Below, piece after piece: positions 1 through 5,896 of a stretch of DNA of 6,234 nucleotides; the stretch's first letter is position 1, and every line of letters starts with the position of its first letter. Position numbers and translations under genes: made by a program. Origin of the DNA: Caldifarciminota bacterium (lineage in GTDB: Bacteria; Hydrothermota; Tepidihabitantia; Tepidihabitantales; CAIPLT01); the NCBI GenBank assembly GCA_025061975.1, contig JANXBB010000164.1, positions 1 through 6,234 of the forward strand, written 5' to 3'. The notes under the pieces were generated by a model. That model was not told the DNA's origin and ran no database searches. It worked only from the letters and a program-made list of their open reading frames with translations.

Positions 1-871
1 TCATTCCATATTTTTCAAATGGATAACTGCCGAAACGACTTACAAAAAATTCCAACATGTCTAAGACGTTCTGAAAAGCTTGATGAGATCGGGCTGAATC
101 AACGCGCCAGATATAATATTTTATCTCTAATGATTCAGTGGGATTTATGCGGTACCAATGTGAATAAGTAGCATAAACTGAACTGGTAAATGTCATTAGA
201 TAAGTTGCTATCGGATAAGAATGGCGCCAATAGTATGTTTTCCATGCTCCAGTAGTTCTTACACTATCTAAAAGTCCATTCGAACATACAACAAACGAAT
301 CAGGCACCGATACATAAATCTCGCAACCCTCTTCTGCTTTATCCCAGTTTTCGTCAAAGCACGGAAACCAATAGCGCGAATCTGAGGGCTCGGTTGTTGT
401 ATACATAATTGCCGGATAACTTCCGCGGGGATAATAATAAACCCCACGATTACTAACTCCAGGAGCTCTTTGATAGTAAATATCCAAAATACAAGTCTCT
501 CCTAAATTAAAAACTCGGTCTAAAGTAATTTTTAGTCGCCCGTTATTTGTTATAAATGATAAGTTGTTTCCGGCACGTTTTACCGAATCGCATATTAAGT
601 TTACAAAGTGTAGATTAAAAGTATCAAAATTATTCTCCCGGACTATAAATTTTATCTGCGCTTGAGCATCATAACCTCCGGAAGTCATGGGCAAGCGGAG
701 TTTAAGTTTGTAATGTCGGACATCAAAACTATGCGTCGATTCCGCTTTAGCGCTCTGGTGAGTGTTCGTTAAATATTTACCGTCAAGAAATAAAAAGTCG
801 TTAAACTTATCAGGTATATAACAATAACTAAAAGTGACACTGAGAATAAAAAAAATAATTAAGTTACGCAT
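1..871 (-). CDS. Secreted M1-family (aminopeptidase N-like) metallopeptidase, 3'-truncated by window edge
   Basis: I translated this frame by hand from ATG 871-869; 290 codons are present and the gene continues beyond base 1. Residues 1-17 (MRNLIIFFILSVTFSYC) form a short basic start plus hydrophobic core, a likely Sec signal peptide. From about residue 48 (SFDVRHYKLKLRL) the protein matches the N-terminal beta domain of M1 peptidases. The family landmark is at 157-180: YTTTEPSDSRYWFPCFDENWDKAE, cut here as EPSDSR and FPCFDENWDKA, where many relatives have DEP rather than DEN. LMTFTSS (225-230) and FGSYPFEKYGM (280-290) mark the run-in to the catalytic domain. The zinc motif HExxH lies outside the window, so activity cannot be judged. 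It follows asd by 27 bp on the same strand with a good Shine-Dalgarno, so it is probably cotranscribed with asd. Likely a periplasmic or secreted zinc aminopeptidase. Confidence 0.9.
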   Translation of the reverse strand, partial: MRNLIIFFILSVTFSYCYIPDKFNDFLFLDGKYLTNTHQSAKAESTHSFDVRHYKLKLRLPMTSGGYDAQAQIKFIVRENNFDTFNLHFVNLICDSVKRAGNNLSFITNNGRLKITLDRVFNLGETCILDIYYQRAPGVSNRGVYYYPRGSYPAIMYTTTEPSDSRYWFPCFDENWDKAEEGCEIYVSVPDSFVVCSNGLLDSVRTTGAWKTYYWRHSYPIATYLMTFTSSVYATYSHWYRINPTESLEIKYYIWRVDSARSHQAFQNVLDMLEFFVSRFGSYPFEKYGM

Positions 872-877
872 TATCTA

Positions 878-882
878 CTCCT
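878..882 (-). promoter_or_regulatory. Shine-Dalgarno of the M1 peptidase gene
   Basis: On the minus strand the sequence reads AAGGAG-TAGATA-ATG, a strong Shine-Dalgarno six bases ahead of ATG 871. It fixes the start and shows that this genome does use Shine-Dalgarno sites on internal operon genes, in contrast to asd and the redoxin gene, which have none. Confidence 0.75.
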
Positions 883-898
883 TAGATAAATAGATGCG

Positions 899-1900
899 TT
901 ATTGCTCCCTTTTGGACAAAATTTCTTCAGCGATCTGTATTGCATTAAGTGCTGCTCCTTTGCGTAAATTGTCGGTAGCGACCAAACAGGTAATTCCAGC
1001 CTTAGTGCTATAATCCTTTCTTATCCGACCCACAAAGACTTCATTGCGACCTTCAACTATTATCGGCATTGGATATTCGTTGTTATTTAAAACCAAAATA
1101 CCCGGAGCATTCTTTAACACCCTAACCACATCGGCCGGTTCAACCGGGCTTGCAAATTCAGCAGTTAACACTGCACAATGACCAACACGCACTGGCACTC
1201 TAATACAAGTTGCGCTGATTGGTAAATCGTCAAGTTCTAATATTTTTCTGGTCTCAAGAATTAATTTCTGCTCTTCTTCAGTATATCCATCACTGCGGAA
1301 TTTACCAATCTGAGGAATAATATTACCAGCAATCGGTGCCGAAAGAACTGACGCAGAATCTTTGGGAATTTCTCCGTGGTAAGCTAATACCTCAGTTTCG
1401 TAGATAAACTGATCTAATGCATCACGACCAGCACCGCTGACTGATTGTAATGTCACAACACTAACTCGTTTAAGGGTAAATTCTTGATGCAGTGGAGCTA
1501 AAACCATTACTACTGGTATTGTTGTGCAGTTAGGACTGGCAATAAGGTTTTTGTGTTCTAAAGCACGATTAAGATTTACTTCGGGCACAACTAACGGCAC
1601 ATCGTCTTTTAACCTAAAAACACTGGATTTATCAATAACTAATGCTGTCTTTTGTAAGATTGGCACCCATTGTTCAGCAATTTCATTACTTGCAGCACAA
1701 AATACTAACTCTAAATCTTTAACCGCATCCTCACTTAAGCTCTGAATTTCGTATTCTTGATCTCTAAAAAGGTATTTTTCGCCTAAATGCTTCTCAGAGG
1801 CAAACAGTCGTAACTCTGTTACCGGAAAGTTCCGCTCGTTTAAGAGTTCAAGAAGTTTTTCACCAACAAGTCCCGTAGCTCCAATTATTCCAACTTTCAT
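899..1900 (-). CDS. asd: Aspartate-semialdehyde dehydrogenase
   Basis: NADP-dependent reductive dephosphorylation of L-aspartyl-4-phosphate to aspartate semialdehyde, the branch-point step toward lysine/diaminopimelate, threonine and methionine; cytosolic. The 333-aa product has normal family length. Visible landmarks: Rossmann nucleotide loop GATGLVG (7-13), AASNEIA (69-75), catalytic Cys125 in SPNCTT, SVSGAGRDAL (153-162), and the substrate/catalytic stretch RVPVRVGH with His241. No key residue is missing. I start at ATG 1900 because MKVGIIGATG is the canonical N-terminus; a TTG at 1921 would add seven hydrophobic residues and would lie downstream of a near-consensus promoter only by overlapping its -10 region. 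No Shine-Dalgarno precedes ATG 1900, and the promoter places transcription start at about the ATG, so the message is probably leaderless. The stop is TAA; the M1 peptidase gene follows after 27 bp in the same direction. Confidence 0.96.
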   Translation of the reverse strand: MKVGIIGATGLVGEKLLELLNERNFPVTELRLFASEKHLGEKYLFRDQEYEIQSLSEDAVKDLELVFCAASNEIAEQWVPILQKTALVIDKSSVFRLKDDVPLVVPEVNLNRALEHKNLIASPNCTTIPVVMVLAPLHQEFTLKRVSVVTLQSVSGAGRDALDQFIYETEVLAYHGEIPKDSASVLSAPIAGNIIPQIGKFRSDGYTEEEQKLILETRKILELDDLPISATCIRVPVRVGHCAVLTAEFASPVEPADVVRVLKNAPGILVLNNNEYPMPIIVEGRNEVFVGRIRKDYSTKAGITCLVATDNLRKGAALNAIQIAEEILSKREQ

Positions 1901-1908
1901 AATAAATA

Positions 1909-1937
1909 ATAATATTAGCAAAACCTTCGTTTGTCAA
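1909..1937 (-). promoter_or_regulatory. Sigma70-like promoter of asd (leaderless geometry)
   Basis: On the minus strand TTGACA (1937-1932, perfect -35) is separated by exactly 17 bp from TATTAT (1914-1909, one mismatch to TATAAT). Only eight bases lie between the -10 and ATG 1900, so the expected transcription start is at or within two bases of the start codon. Seen directly in the sequence; activity is inferred. Confidence 0.72.
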
Positions 1938-1949
1938 TCTGATATTGAC
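1933..1949. promoter_or_regulatory. Perfect inverted repeat between divergent promoters (possible shared operator)
   Basis: GTCAAT (1933-1938), five bases, ATTGAC (1944-1949): a perfect 6-bp dyad with 5-bp spacer, centred at 1941. Most of each arm is simply the opposed -35 hexamers, so part of the symmetry is expected from two head-to-head promoters. A protein bound here would cover both -35 elements and could switch both operons together. No regulator is encoded in the window. Confidence 0.3.
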
Positions 1950-1973
1950 TTTTAATTAGAAAAAAATTATCAT
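1945..1973 (+). promoter_or_regulatory. Sigma70-like promoter of redoxin/activase operon (leaderless geometry)
   Basis: TTGACT (1945-1950) is followed after 17 bp by TATCAT (1968-1973); each hexamer has one mismatch to consensus. Six bases separate the -10 from ATG 1980, so transcription should begin essentially at the A of the start codon. The bases before the ATG (ACCCCT) carry no Shine-Dalgarno. The -35 sits 7 bp from the -35 of the opposite promoter. Confidence 0.65.
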
Positions 1974-1979
1974 ACCCCT

Positions 1980-2243
1980 ATGAAGCTGCTTTTATTTGGT
2001 AAAGAATCCTGTGAGGTGTGTAAAAATATTAAAGAAAAACTTGAGCACTATAGTAATAAATATCAACCAATTGAGATTATTTATTATGATGTAGAAACTG
2101 TTGATGGTCTTACGGAATGTGCTTACCGAAGTGTTCCAGATATTCCAACAGTAATTTTGATTGATGAAGAAAAAGAAATCCGACGTTGGGTTCAATCGGC
2201 TCCAACTTTTGCGGAACTTGACGAATTACTGAAGCCTAAATAA
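1980..2243 (+). CDS. Small thioredoxin/glutaredoxin-fold redoxin
   Basis: An 87-aa single-domain redox protein, likely cytosolic since no signal peptide is seen. It opens with strand MKLLLFGKESC; the active site is C11-E-V-C14 at the start of the first helix, and the cis-proline loop is VPDIPTVIL with Pro56 before Thr57. The C-terminus is a short amphipathic helix (FAELDELLKPK). The size and the early CxxC are like glutaredoxin/NrdH-type proteins rather than full thioredoxin (about 105 aa). The CEVC active site is neither the thioredoxin WCGPC nor the glutaredoxin CPYC. An extra Cys47 is present. It lies 22 bp ahead of an NrdG-type activase on the same strand, so an electron-donor or maintenance role for an anaerobic ribonucleotide reductase is a reasonable inference, not shown. 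Translation from ATG 1980 appears leaderless. Confidence 0.85.
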   Translation: MKLLLFGKESCEVCKNIKEKLEHYSNKYQPIEIIYYDVETVDGLTECAYRSVPDIPTVILIDEEKEIRRWVQSAPTFAELDELLKPK

Positions 2244-2265
2244 GAGCATTAGGTATAAGCTTCTT

Positions 2266-2964
2266 ATGCGCATTTTAGGATTCATTGAAACTTCGTTTCT
2301 TGATTGGGATAATAAACTTTCTGCAGTAATCTTTGTTGGCGGTTGTAACTTCAAGTGTCCTTTCTGTCATAATCACGAGCTTGCCCGGGATCTAAAACGA
2401 CTTAAAGAACTTGACTTTGATAACATTAAAAAAAAACTTGTAGCTAAAAAGGCTTGGCTTGACGGTGTTGTAATAAGTGGCGGAGAACCAATGATGCATC
2501 CGGAAATATTCGGACTTTTAATTGAGCTTAAAAAACTTAACTACAAAACTAAGATTGATACTAATGGCAGTTTTCCTTATCCATTAAAAGAAGCGATTGA
2601 ACTTGGATTAGTTGATTATGTAGCAATGGACATCAAAACTACTTTTGACAAGCGCTATGATAAAGCAATCGGCCGCGAAGCTTGGCTTGAGGTACTTTTA
2701 AGAACAGTGCGGCTTTTAAAAGAATCCGGTGTAGATTATGAGTTTCGCACAACTATGGTTCCGACAATTGTTGCGCCTACAGATTTAATAACAATTCTTA
2801 AAGATATTGCTCCGGTTAAAAAATACGCAATTCAGCAGTTTGTTCCCAAAAATGCCCGATTAAAACAGTATCGGCTTAAAAAACCATATACCAAAGAAGA
2901 GATCCTTAAAGTGCTTCCTGAACTTAAACCTTATGCCCAAGAAGTTGTGCTTCGGGGATTTTAA
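2266..2964 (+). CDS. nrdG: Radical SAM protein, anaerobic ribonucleotide reductase activating protein type (NrdG2-like)
   Basis: A 232-aa radical SAM enzyme. The [4Fe-4S] cluster motif CNFKCPFC supplies Cys27, Cys31 and Cys34, followed by HNHEL where relatives usually have HNPEL. GGEP (72-75) binds SAM; DTNGS (98-102), VAMDIK (119-124), FRTTMVP (160-166) and QQF (190-192) are family signatures. The N-terminal pattern (MRILGFIETSFLDWDNKLSAVIF) is typical of the longer activases of about 230 aa annotated as class III ribonucleotide reductase activators, which make the glycyl radical on NrdD. E. coli NrdG is much shorter (about 155 aa), and members of this longer group are often not next to nrdD, so the true partner could be another glycyl radical enzyme. 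No nrdD is in the window. The preceding redoxin gene suggests one operon. No convincing Shine-Dalgarno is seen; AGG lies 12 bases ahead of the ATG. Confidence 0.88.
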   Translation: MRILGFIETSFLDWDNKLSAVIFVGGCNFKCPFCHNHELARDLKRLKELDFDNIKKKLVAKKAWLDGVVISGGEPMMHPEIFGLLIELKKLNYKTKIDTNGSFPYPLKEAIELGLVDYVAMDIKTTFDKRYDKAIGREAWLEVLLRTVRLLKESGVDYEFRTTMVPTIVAPTDLITILKDIAPVKKYAIQQFVPKNARLKQYRLKKPYTKEEILKVLPELKPYAQEVVLRGF

Positions 2965-2982
2965 CCTTTTATCTTAAAACCC
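2955..2982. terminator. Weak AT-rich hairpin at the convergent gene ends
   Basis: GGG-A-TTTTAA (2955-2964) pairs with TTAAAACCC (2974-2982): nine pairs with one bulged A and a nine-base loop. It contains the stop codons of both convergent genes (TAA at 2962-2964 plus, TAA at 2971-2969 minus). There is no U tract on either side and the stem is AT-rich, so intrinsic termination is uncertain. Confidence 0.25.
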
Positions 2983-5896
2983 ATTTAAAGCTCTGTTCGT
3001 GATCTTCAATGAAACATTTTATAAGATAAACTCCACGCGCAAAATTGTCATTGGATATTGTAAATTCGTAATTGCCAGCGGAAAGTTCCGAATCAAAGAA
3101 ATTGTCTACTAGTTGTCCTAAGCTATTATAAATATTTATCCGAAGCCTCTGTTTTTGGTCTAGATTCAGTTGCATGCGTACTTTACTGTTCTTATAGTCA
3201 TTTATAAACTTTATCTTAGAATGAGATGCTGAAAACGAGGTTTTATCGTCAGTGAGTTGAGGTATCAAACTCACCCGAGCAACCGGAACATCAGAAATGC
3301 CCGGGATATAGCGCCAGAATTCATAAGTTTTATTGCCCTTAACAAGATAAATCTTTTTGTCTAAATAAACCAAGGCTGAACCACTTTTTGGTGCTTTTCT
3401 ACTTAGATCTTTAGGAATTGTATCAAGTTCTTTCCAAGTTCGGCGAATGGCATTATAGCACCAAAAGTCTTGTTTGTTACCACCTTTAATTACATAAATC
3501 AAGCTATCACCATCATAACACATTGAGGCACCATCACTAACCTTAGAACTCCGTCCCAAAAGTCGACTATAACGCGGCAAGGTTTCTAAAGTAATCCACG
3601 AGTCACCGCTGGGCACATAAGCATAGAATTCATTAGTTGGTGCACCACCTTTTAGAAGATAGATATAGTTATTATAACCAACTACCATACAACTACCATC
3701 TTTATATGCTTTAAGATTCGGTCCTAATGGCGGTCGCTTAAGATCAGTAATCCACGCATCGGTATCACAACGATAACCATAAAATTCATTTGTATTATTG
3801 CCTTTAAGAAGATAAACATATTGAACATTGCCCCGTTTTAGATATACAAGACTTGCACCACCTTTGACTTTTTTAACTGGATATTCTATAGGCACCGGTG
3901 CTTTTCTTATCCAGGTATCTAATTGGATATTATACATCCAGAACTCTAAAGTATTATTGCCTTTAGTGGCATAAATCACATCCGGATTAGCATGATTATT
4001 ATATGCTAATGCAGCACCTTTATTAACTTTCTTTTTGGAACTATCAGCAATAAATGGAATTGACTCTAAAAGCGTCCAAGAATCTCCATCAGGATTATAT
4101 ACAAAGAACTCGCGGGTGTTATTACCTTTAAGAAGATAAATTCTTCCACCTCCAGCGACTAATGCACCACCGCCTCCCACAGGTTTAGCACTTGGTCCTA
4201 CCGGCACGTCACGTCTTCGAACCCAAGGCGGAGTATAACGGACATATACATCTTTAAACTTAACGTTATTTGTTGGATTCATATCATTAGCTAATGCTGT
4301 AGAACAACGCACATGATAAGTGCCTTGATAAAACTTAAAACTCCGGAAAGTTCGGGTAGTTTGGTTGTTAGAATTAAGATTATTTATATATATTGAGTCG
4401 GTATACACCAAACTACCAGTGCTTGAATATATCTTAAAGTAGGCATAAAAACTTTCGGGCACTGAACCGTAATTTCTTATTGTTGCTTTAGGCGATAAAT
4501 CACCCCGTTCAATAGTATCAGCTGGCGCAACAATCGCAACAACTCCAACATCGCGGACTTGCAGAGTAAAACTTCCTGATAATGTATCATTAACACTGAA
4601 AATATCACCAATAAGAGCACTACTACACCGTGTAGTATACAGTCCCCTAATACCAGTCCACAAACTAAAACTCACAGTATCTTGAGCACCGGGATTTAGG
4701 GTTATTGCCCGAGTGTTTGTATATCCATTACTAATCTTAAAGATAAGATTAAATGTTTTAGCCAATGCACTATGATTCTTTACTGTCGCTTTAGGATATA
4801 TCGCTCCTCCAGAATCTATTGTCCCAACCGGATAGTTGATTGCTACTACCTGAATGTCATTTACTCCAACTAAAGTTGAAGTAGACAAAACATTATTCGC
4901 CGGTATGATATCACCAGATAAGAAAAGACTACATTTTACCGGATAACTACCACGTTGTGGTGTCCAAAGAGGAAAAGTAACTGTATCTTCTACGCCTACA
5001 CCCAATGTTTTGCTACGAGTAGCTGTATAACCTGTACCAATCTTTAAAGTCACATTAAAAGTCTCAATTTCCGTTCCGTTATTGCGAACCCGAACTCTTG
5101 GAGTTATTGGACCTGTAGAGTCAAATGCATTAGCCGGAACTTCAATTCTAACTACTTCAACATCATTAAAGTCGGTACGGAAAAATTGAATTGCGCGTTC
5201 ATTTGTTACTAAATTTCCTAATGGCGCACCATTATATAAATATTGCAAACCAATAGTTCCTGTAGCATTTTCAATACCAATTGTAGCGTTTCTTCCCCAG
5301 TTATAAACACTATCACCAACCGCGCAATCCTTATATTGCATTATTATTTTGCCGTTCTCATAAAGAATCACTTGGAAGGTTATCTGATTGAAAGTATAGG
5401 CACTATTTTTGATTTGTGCATTATTCCAAGTAATCACTGTATATCTATTAGGGAAAGTGCCTAATGTCTGATAGTAAATATTACCCCCATCGCTAGCCAC
5501 AATATTTAAATCATCCCAAAATACATATACTGCACGATTTGGTGCTGCAGTTGAAGGTATTGAAGTATTGGATTGTGCAGAAGTATTAGGATTTATTCCA
5601 AAACTTATCCAACCATTAGTTGAAACCCAAACTGTATCGTAATTGACTCCATAAAAATAAAAATTATACGGTAAACGAAACCAATACAGGGCATTGTCCC
5701 CGGTTCCTAAAACATTACCAGTTTCAGTAATATCAATCCAATTAAAAGACGGGCCACCTATGGTATCGGAATCAATCCAATAATAATTACCTGCATCGGG
5801 AAGACTCTTAAACACTCCTTGAACCCCGGAACGCATTGTGCACGACATAACTGGAGCAGAAGGAGAAATGTTTTTAACTAAAATTCCAGTAATCAA
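2969..5896 (-). CDS. Body of interrupted M6-peptidase-type secreted protein: beta-sandwich, three CARDB-like repeats, six-repeat Kelch-like propeller, sorting domain
   Basis: 975 codons from TTG 5896 to TAA 2969; the frame is open upstream to 6013. This start is not credible: TTG 5896 has no Shine-Dalgarno, there is no signal peptide, and the first residues (ITGILVKNISPSAPVMSC) are the tail of an M6 peptidase module whose earlier part lies upstream across two TAA codons. Domains, numbered from TTG 5896: about 30-240, a beta-rich lectin/nidogen-like domain (YDTVWVSTNGWISFG, YVFWDDL, YTVITWNNA, FQVILYENGKIIMQY); 245-343, 345-447 and 448-553, three CARDB-like adhesive repeats; 556-868, six Kelch-like repeats; 895-975, a C-terminal domain (LRINIYNSLGQLVDNF...GVYLIK) like type A/FlgD-type sorting domains. 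Probably exported and surface-attached or released, with the propeller binding a ligand or substrate. Ends 4 bp from the convergent activase gene. Whether it is translated depends on the stops at 6014-6046. Confidence 0.8.
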   Translation of the reverse strand: MITGILVKNISPSAPVMSCTMRSGVQGVFKSLPDAGNYYWIDSDTIGGPSFNWIDITETGNVLGTGDNALYWFRLPYNFYFYGVNYDTVWVSTNGWISFGINPNTSAQSNTSIPSTAAPNRAVYVFWDDLNIVASDGGNIYYQTLGTFPNRYTVITWNNAQIKNSAYTFNQITFQVILYENGKIIMQYKDCAVGDSVYNWGRNATIGIENATGTIGLQYLYNGAPLGNLVTNERAIQFFRTDFNDVEVVRIEVPANAFDSTGPITPRVRVRNNGTEIETFNVTLKIGTGYTATRSKTLGVGVEDTVTFPLWTPQRGSYPVKCSLFLSGDIIPANNVLSTSTLVGVNDIQVVAINYPVGTIDSGGAIYPKATVKNHSALAKTFNLIFKISNGYTNTRAITLNPGAQDTVSFSLWTGIRGLYTTRCSSALIGDIFSVNDTLSGSFTLQVRDVGVVAIVAPADTIERGDLSPKATIRNYGSVPESFYAYFKIYSSTGSLVYTDSIYINNLNSNNQTTRTFRSFKFYQGTYHVRCSTALANDMNPTNNVKFKDVYVRYTPPWVRRRDVPVGPSAKPVGGGGALVAGGGRIYLLKGNNTREFFVYNPDGDSWTLLESIPFIADSSKKKVNKGAALAYNNHANPDVIYATKGNNTLEFWMYNIQLDTWIRKAPVPIEYPVKKVKGGASLVYLKRGNVQYVYLLKGNNTNEFYGYRCDTDAWITDLKRPPLGPNLKAYKDGSCMVVGYNNYIYLLKGGAPTNEFYAYVPSGDSWITLETLPRYSRLLGRSSKVSDGASMCYDGDSLIYVIKGGNKQDFWCYNAIRRTWKELDTIPKDLSRKAPKSGSALVYLDKKIYLVKGNKTYEFWRYIPGISDVPVARVSLIPQLTDDKTSFSASHSKIKFINDYKNSKVRMQLNLDQKQRLRINIYNSLGQLVDNFFDSELSAGNYEFTISNDNFARGVYLIKCFIEDHEQSFKWVLR
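2972..3214 (-). other. C-terminal sorting-type domain (type A T9SS-like)
   Basis: Residues 895-975: LRINIYNSLGQLVDNFF, then AGNYEFTI, then ARGVYLIKCF and a basic end KWVLR. This order (L-x-I-x-I-Y-N-x-x-G-x-L-V, G-x-Y, G-V-Y-L) is typical of type A C-terminal sorting domains of FCB-group secreted proteins and of FlgD-like Ig domains. Use of a type IX system is inferred; no secretion gene is in the window. Confidence 0.7.
3293..4231 (-). repeat. Six Kelch-like propeller repeats with a K-G-x-x-x-x-(E/D)F signature
   Basis: Residues 556-868 contain six units of about 50 residues. Each has G-(A/S)-(A/S/C)-(L/M), a hydrophobic strand IYLLKG, the signature KGNNTREF (590), KGNNTLEF (645), KGNNTNEF (698), KGGAPTNEF (749), KGGNKQDF (804), KGNKTYEF (853), an aromatic YxY/Y-type strand, and in five units W(I/T/K) about ten residues on. 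The last unit lacks this W strand, while the segment just before unit 1 (PPWVRRRDVP, about 556-565) has one, so the ring is probably closed by N/C-terminal 'velcro' pairing into six blades. At DNA level CCTTTAAGAAGATAAA recurs exactly at 3801-3816 and 4125-4140, a sign of internal duplication. Confidence 0.8.
4238..5164 (-). repeat. Three tandem CARDB-like repeats in the protein
   Basis: Three units of about 100 residues (245-343, 345-447, 448-553 of the frame from 5896). Each opens with DV/DI-x-VV-x-I-x-x-P (DVEVVRIEVPA, DIQVVAINYPV, DVGVVAIVAPA), then P-x-(A/V)-x-(V/I)-(R/K)-N, and ends near (V/T)(K/R)CS...(G/N)D(I/M)...(N/D)N/ND. These are Ig-like beta-sandwich stalk domains as found in CARDB proteins of bacterial surfaces; each keeps a single Cys in the CS motif (residues 322, 424, 531). 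Confidence 0.75.

Noticed and set aside
819..825. Lipoprotein signal at Cys17 of the M1 peptidase
   Set aside because: Residues before the Cys are F-S-Y, which do not fit the lipobox pattern (L-A/S-G/A-C); ordinary signal peptide is more likely.
1524..1745. Plus-strand open frame of 73 codons
   Set aside because: Lies wholly antisense inside asd, whose protein is clearly conserved; no Shine-Dalgarno or recognisable product.
1901..1921. Longer asd start at TTG 1921 adding MLILLFI
   Set aside because: It would overlap the -10 element of the best promoter; the added residues are hydrophobic and absent from the family, whose N-terminus is MKVGIIGATG.
1992..2195. Minus-strand open frame of 67 codons
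   Set aside because: Antisense shadow of the redoxin gene; Phe/Asn-rich composition reflects AT-rich complement.
5243..5464. Plus-strand open frame of 73 codons
   Set aside because: Antisense to the conserved beta-sandwich domain of the large protein; no supporting features.
5846..5848. First in-frame ATG of the large frame (M17) as an independent start
   Set aside because: It falls inside the M6 tail (NISPSAPVMSC), has no Shine-Dalgarno and would give an exported protein no signal peptide.
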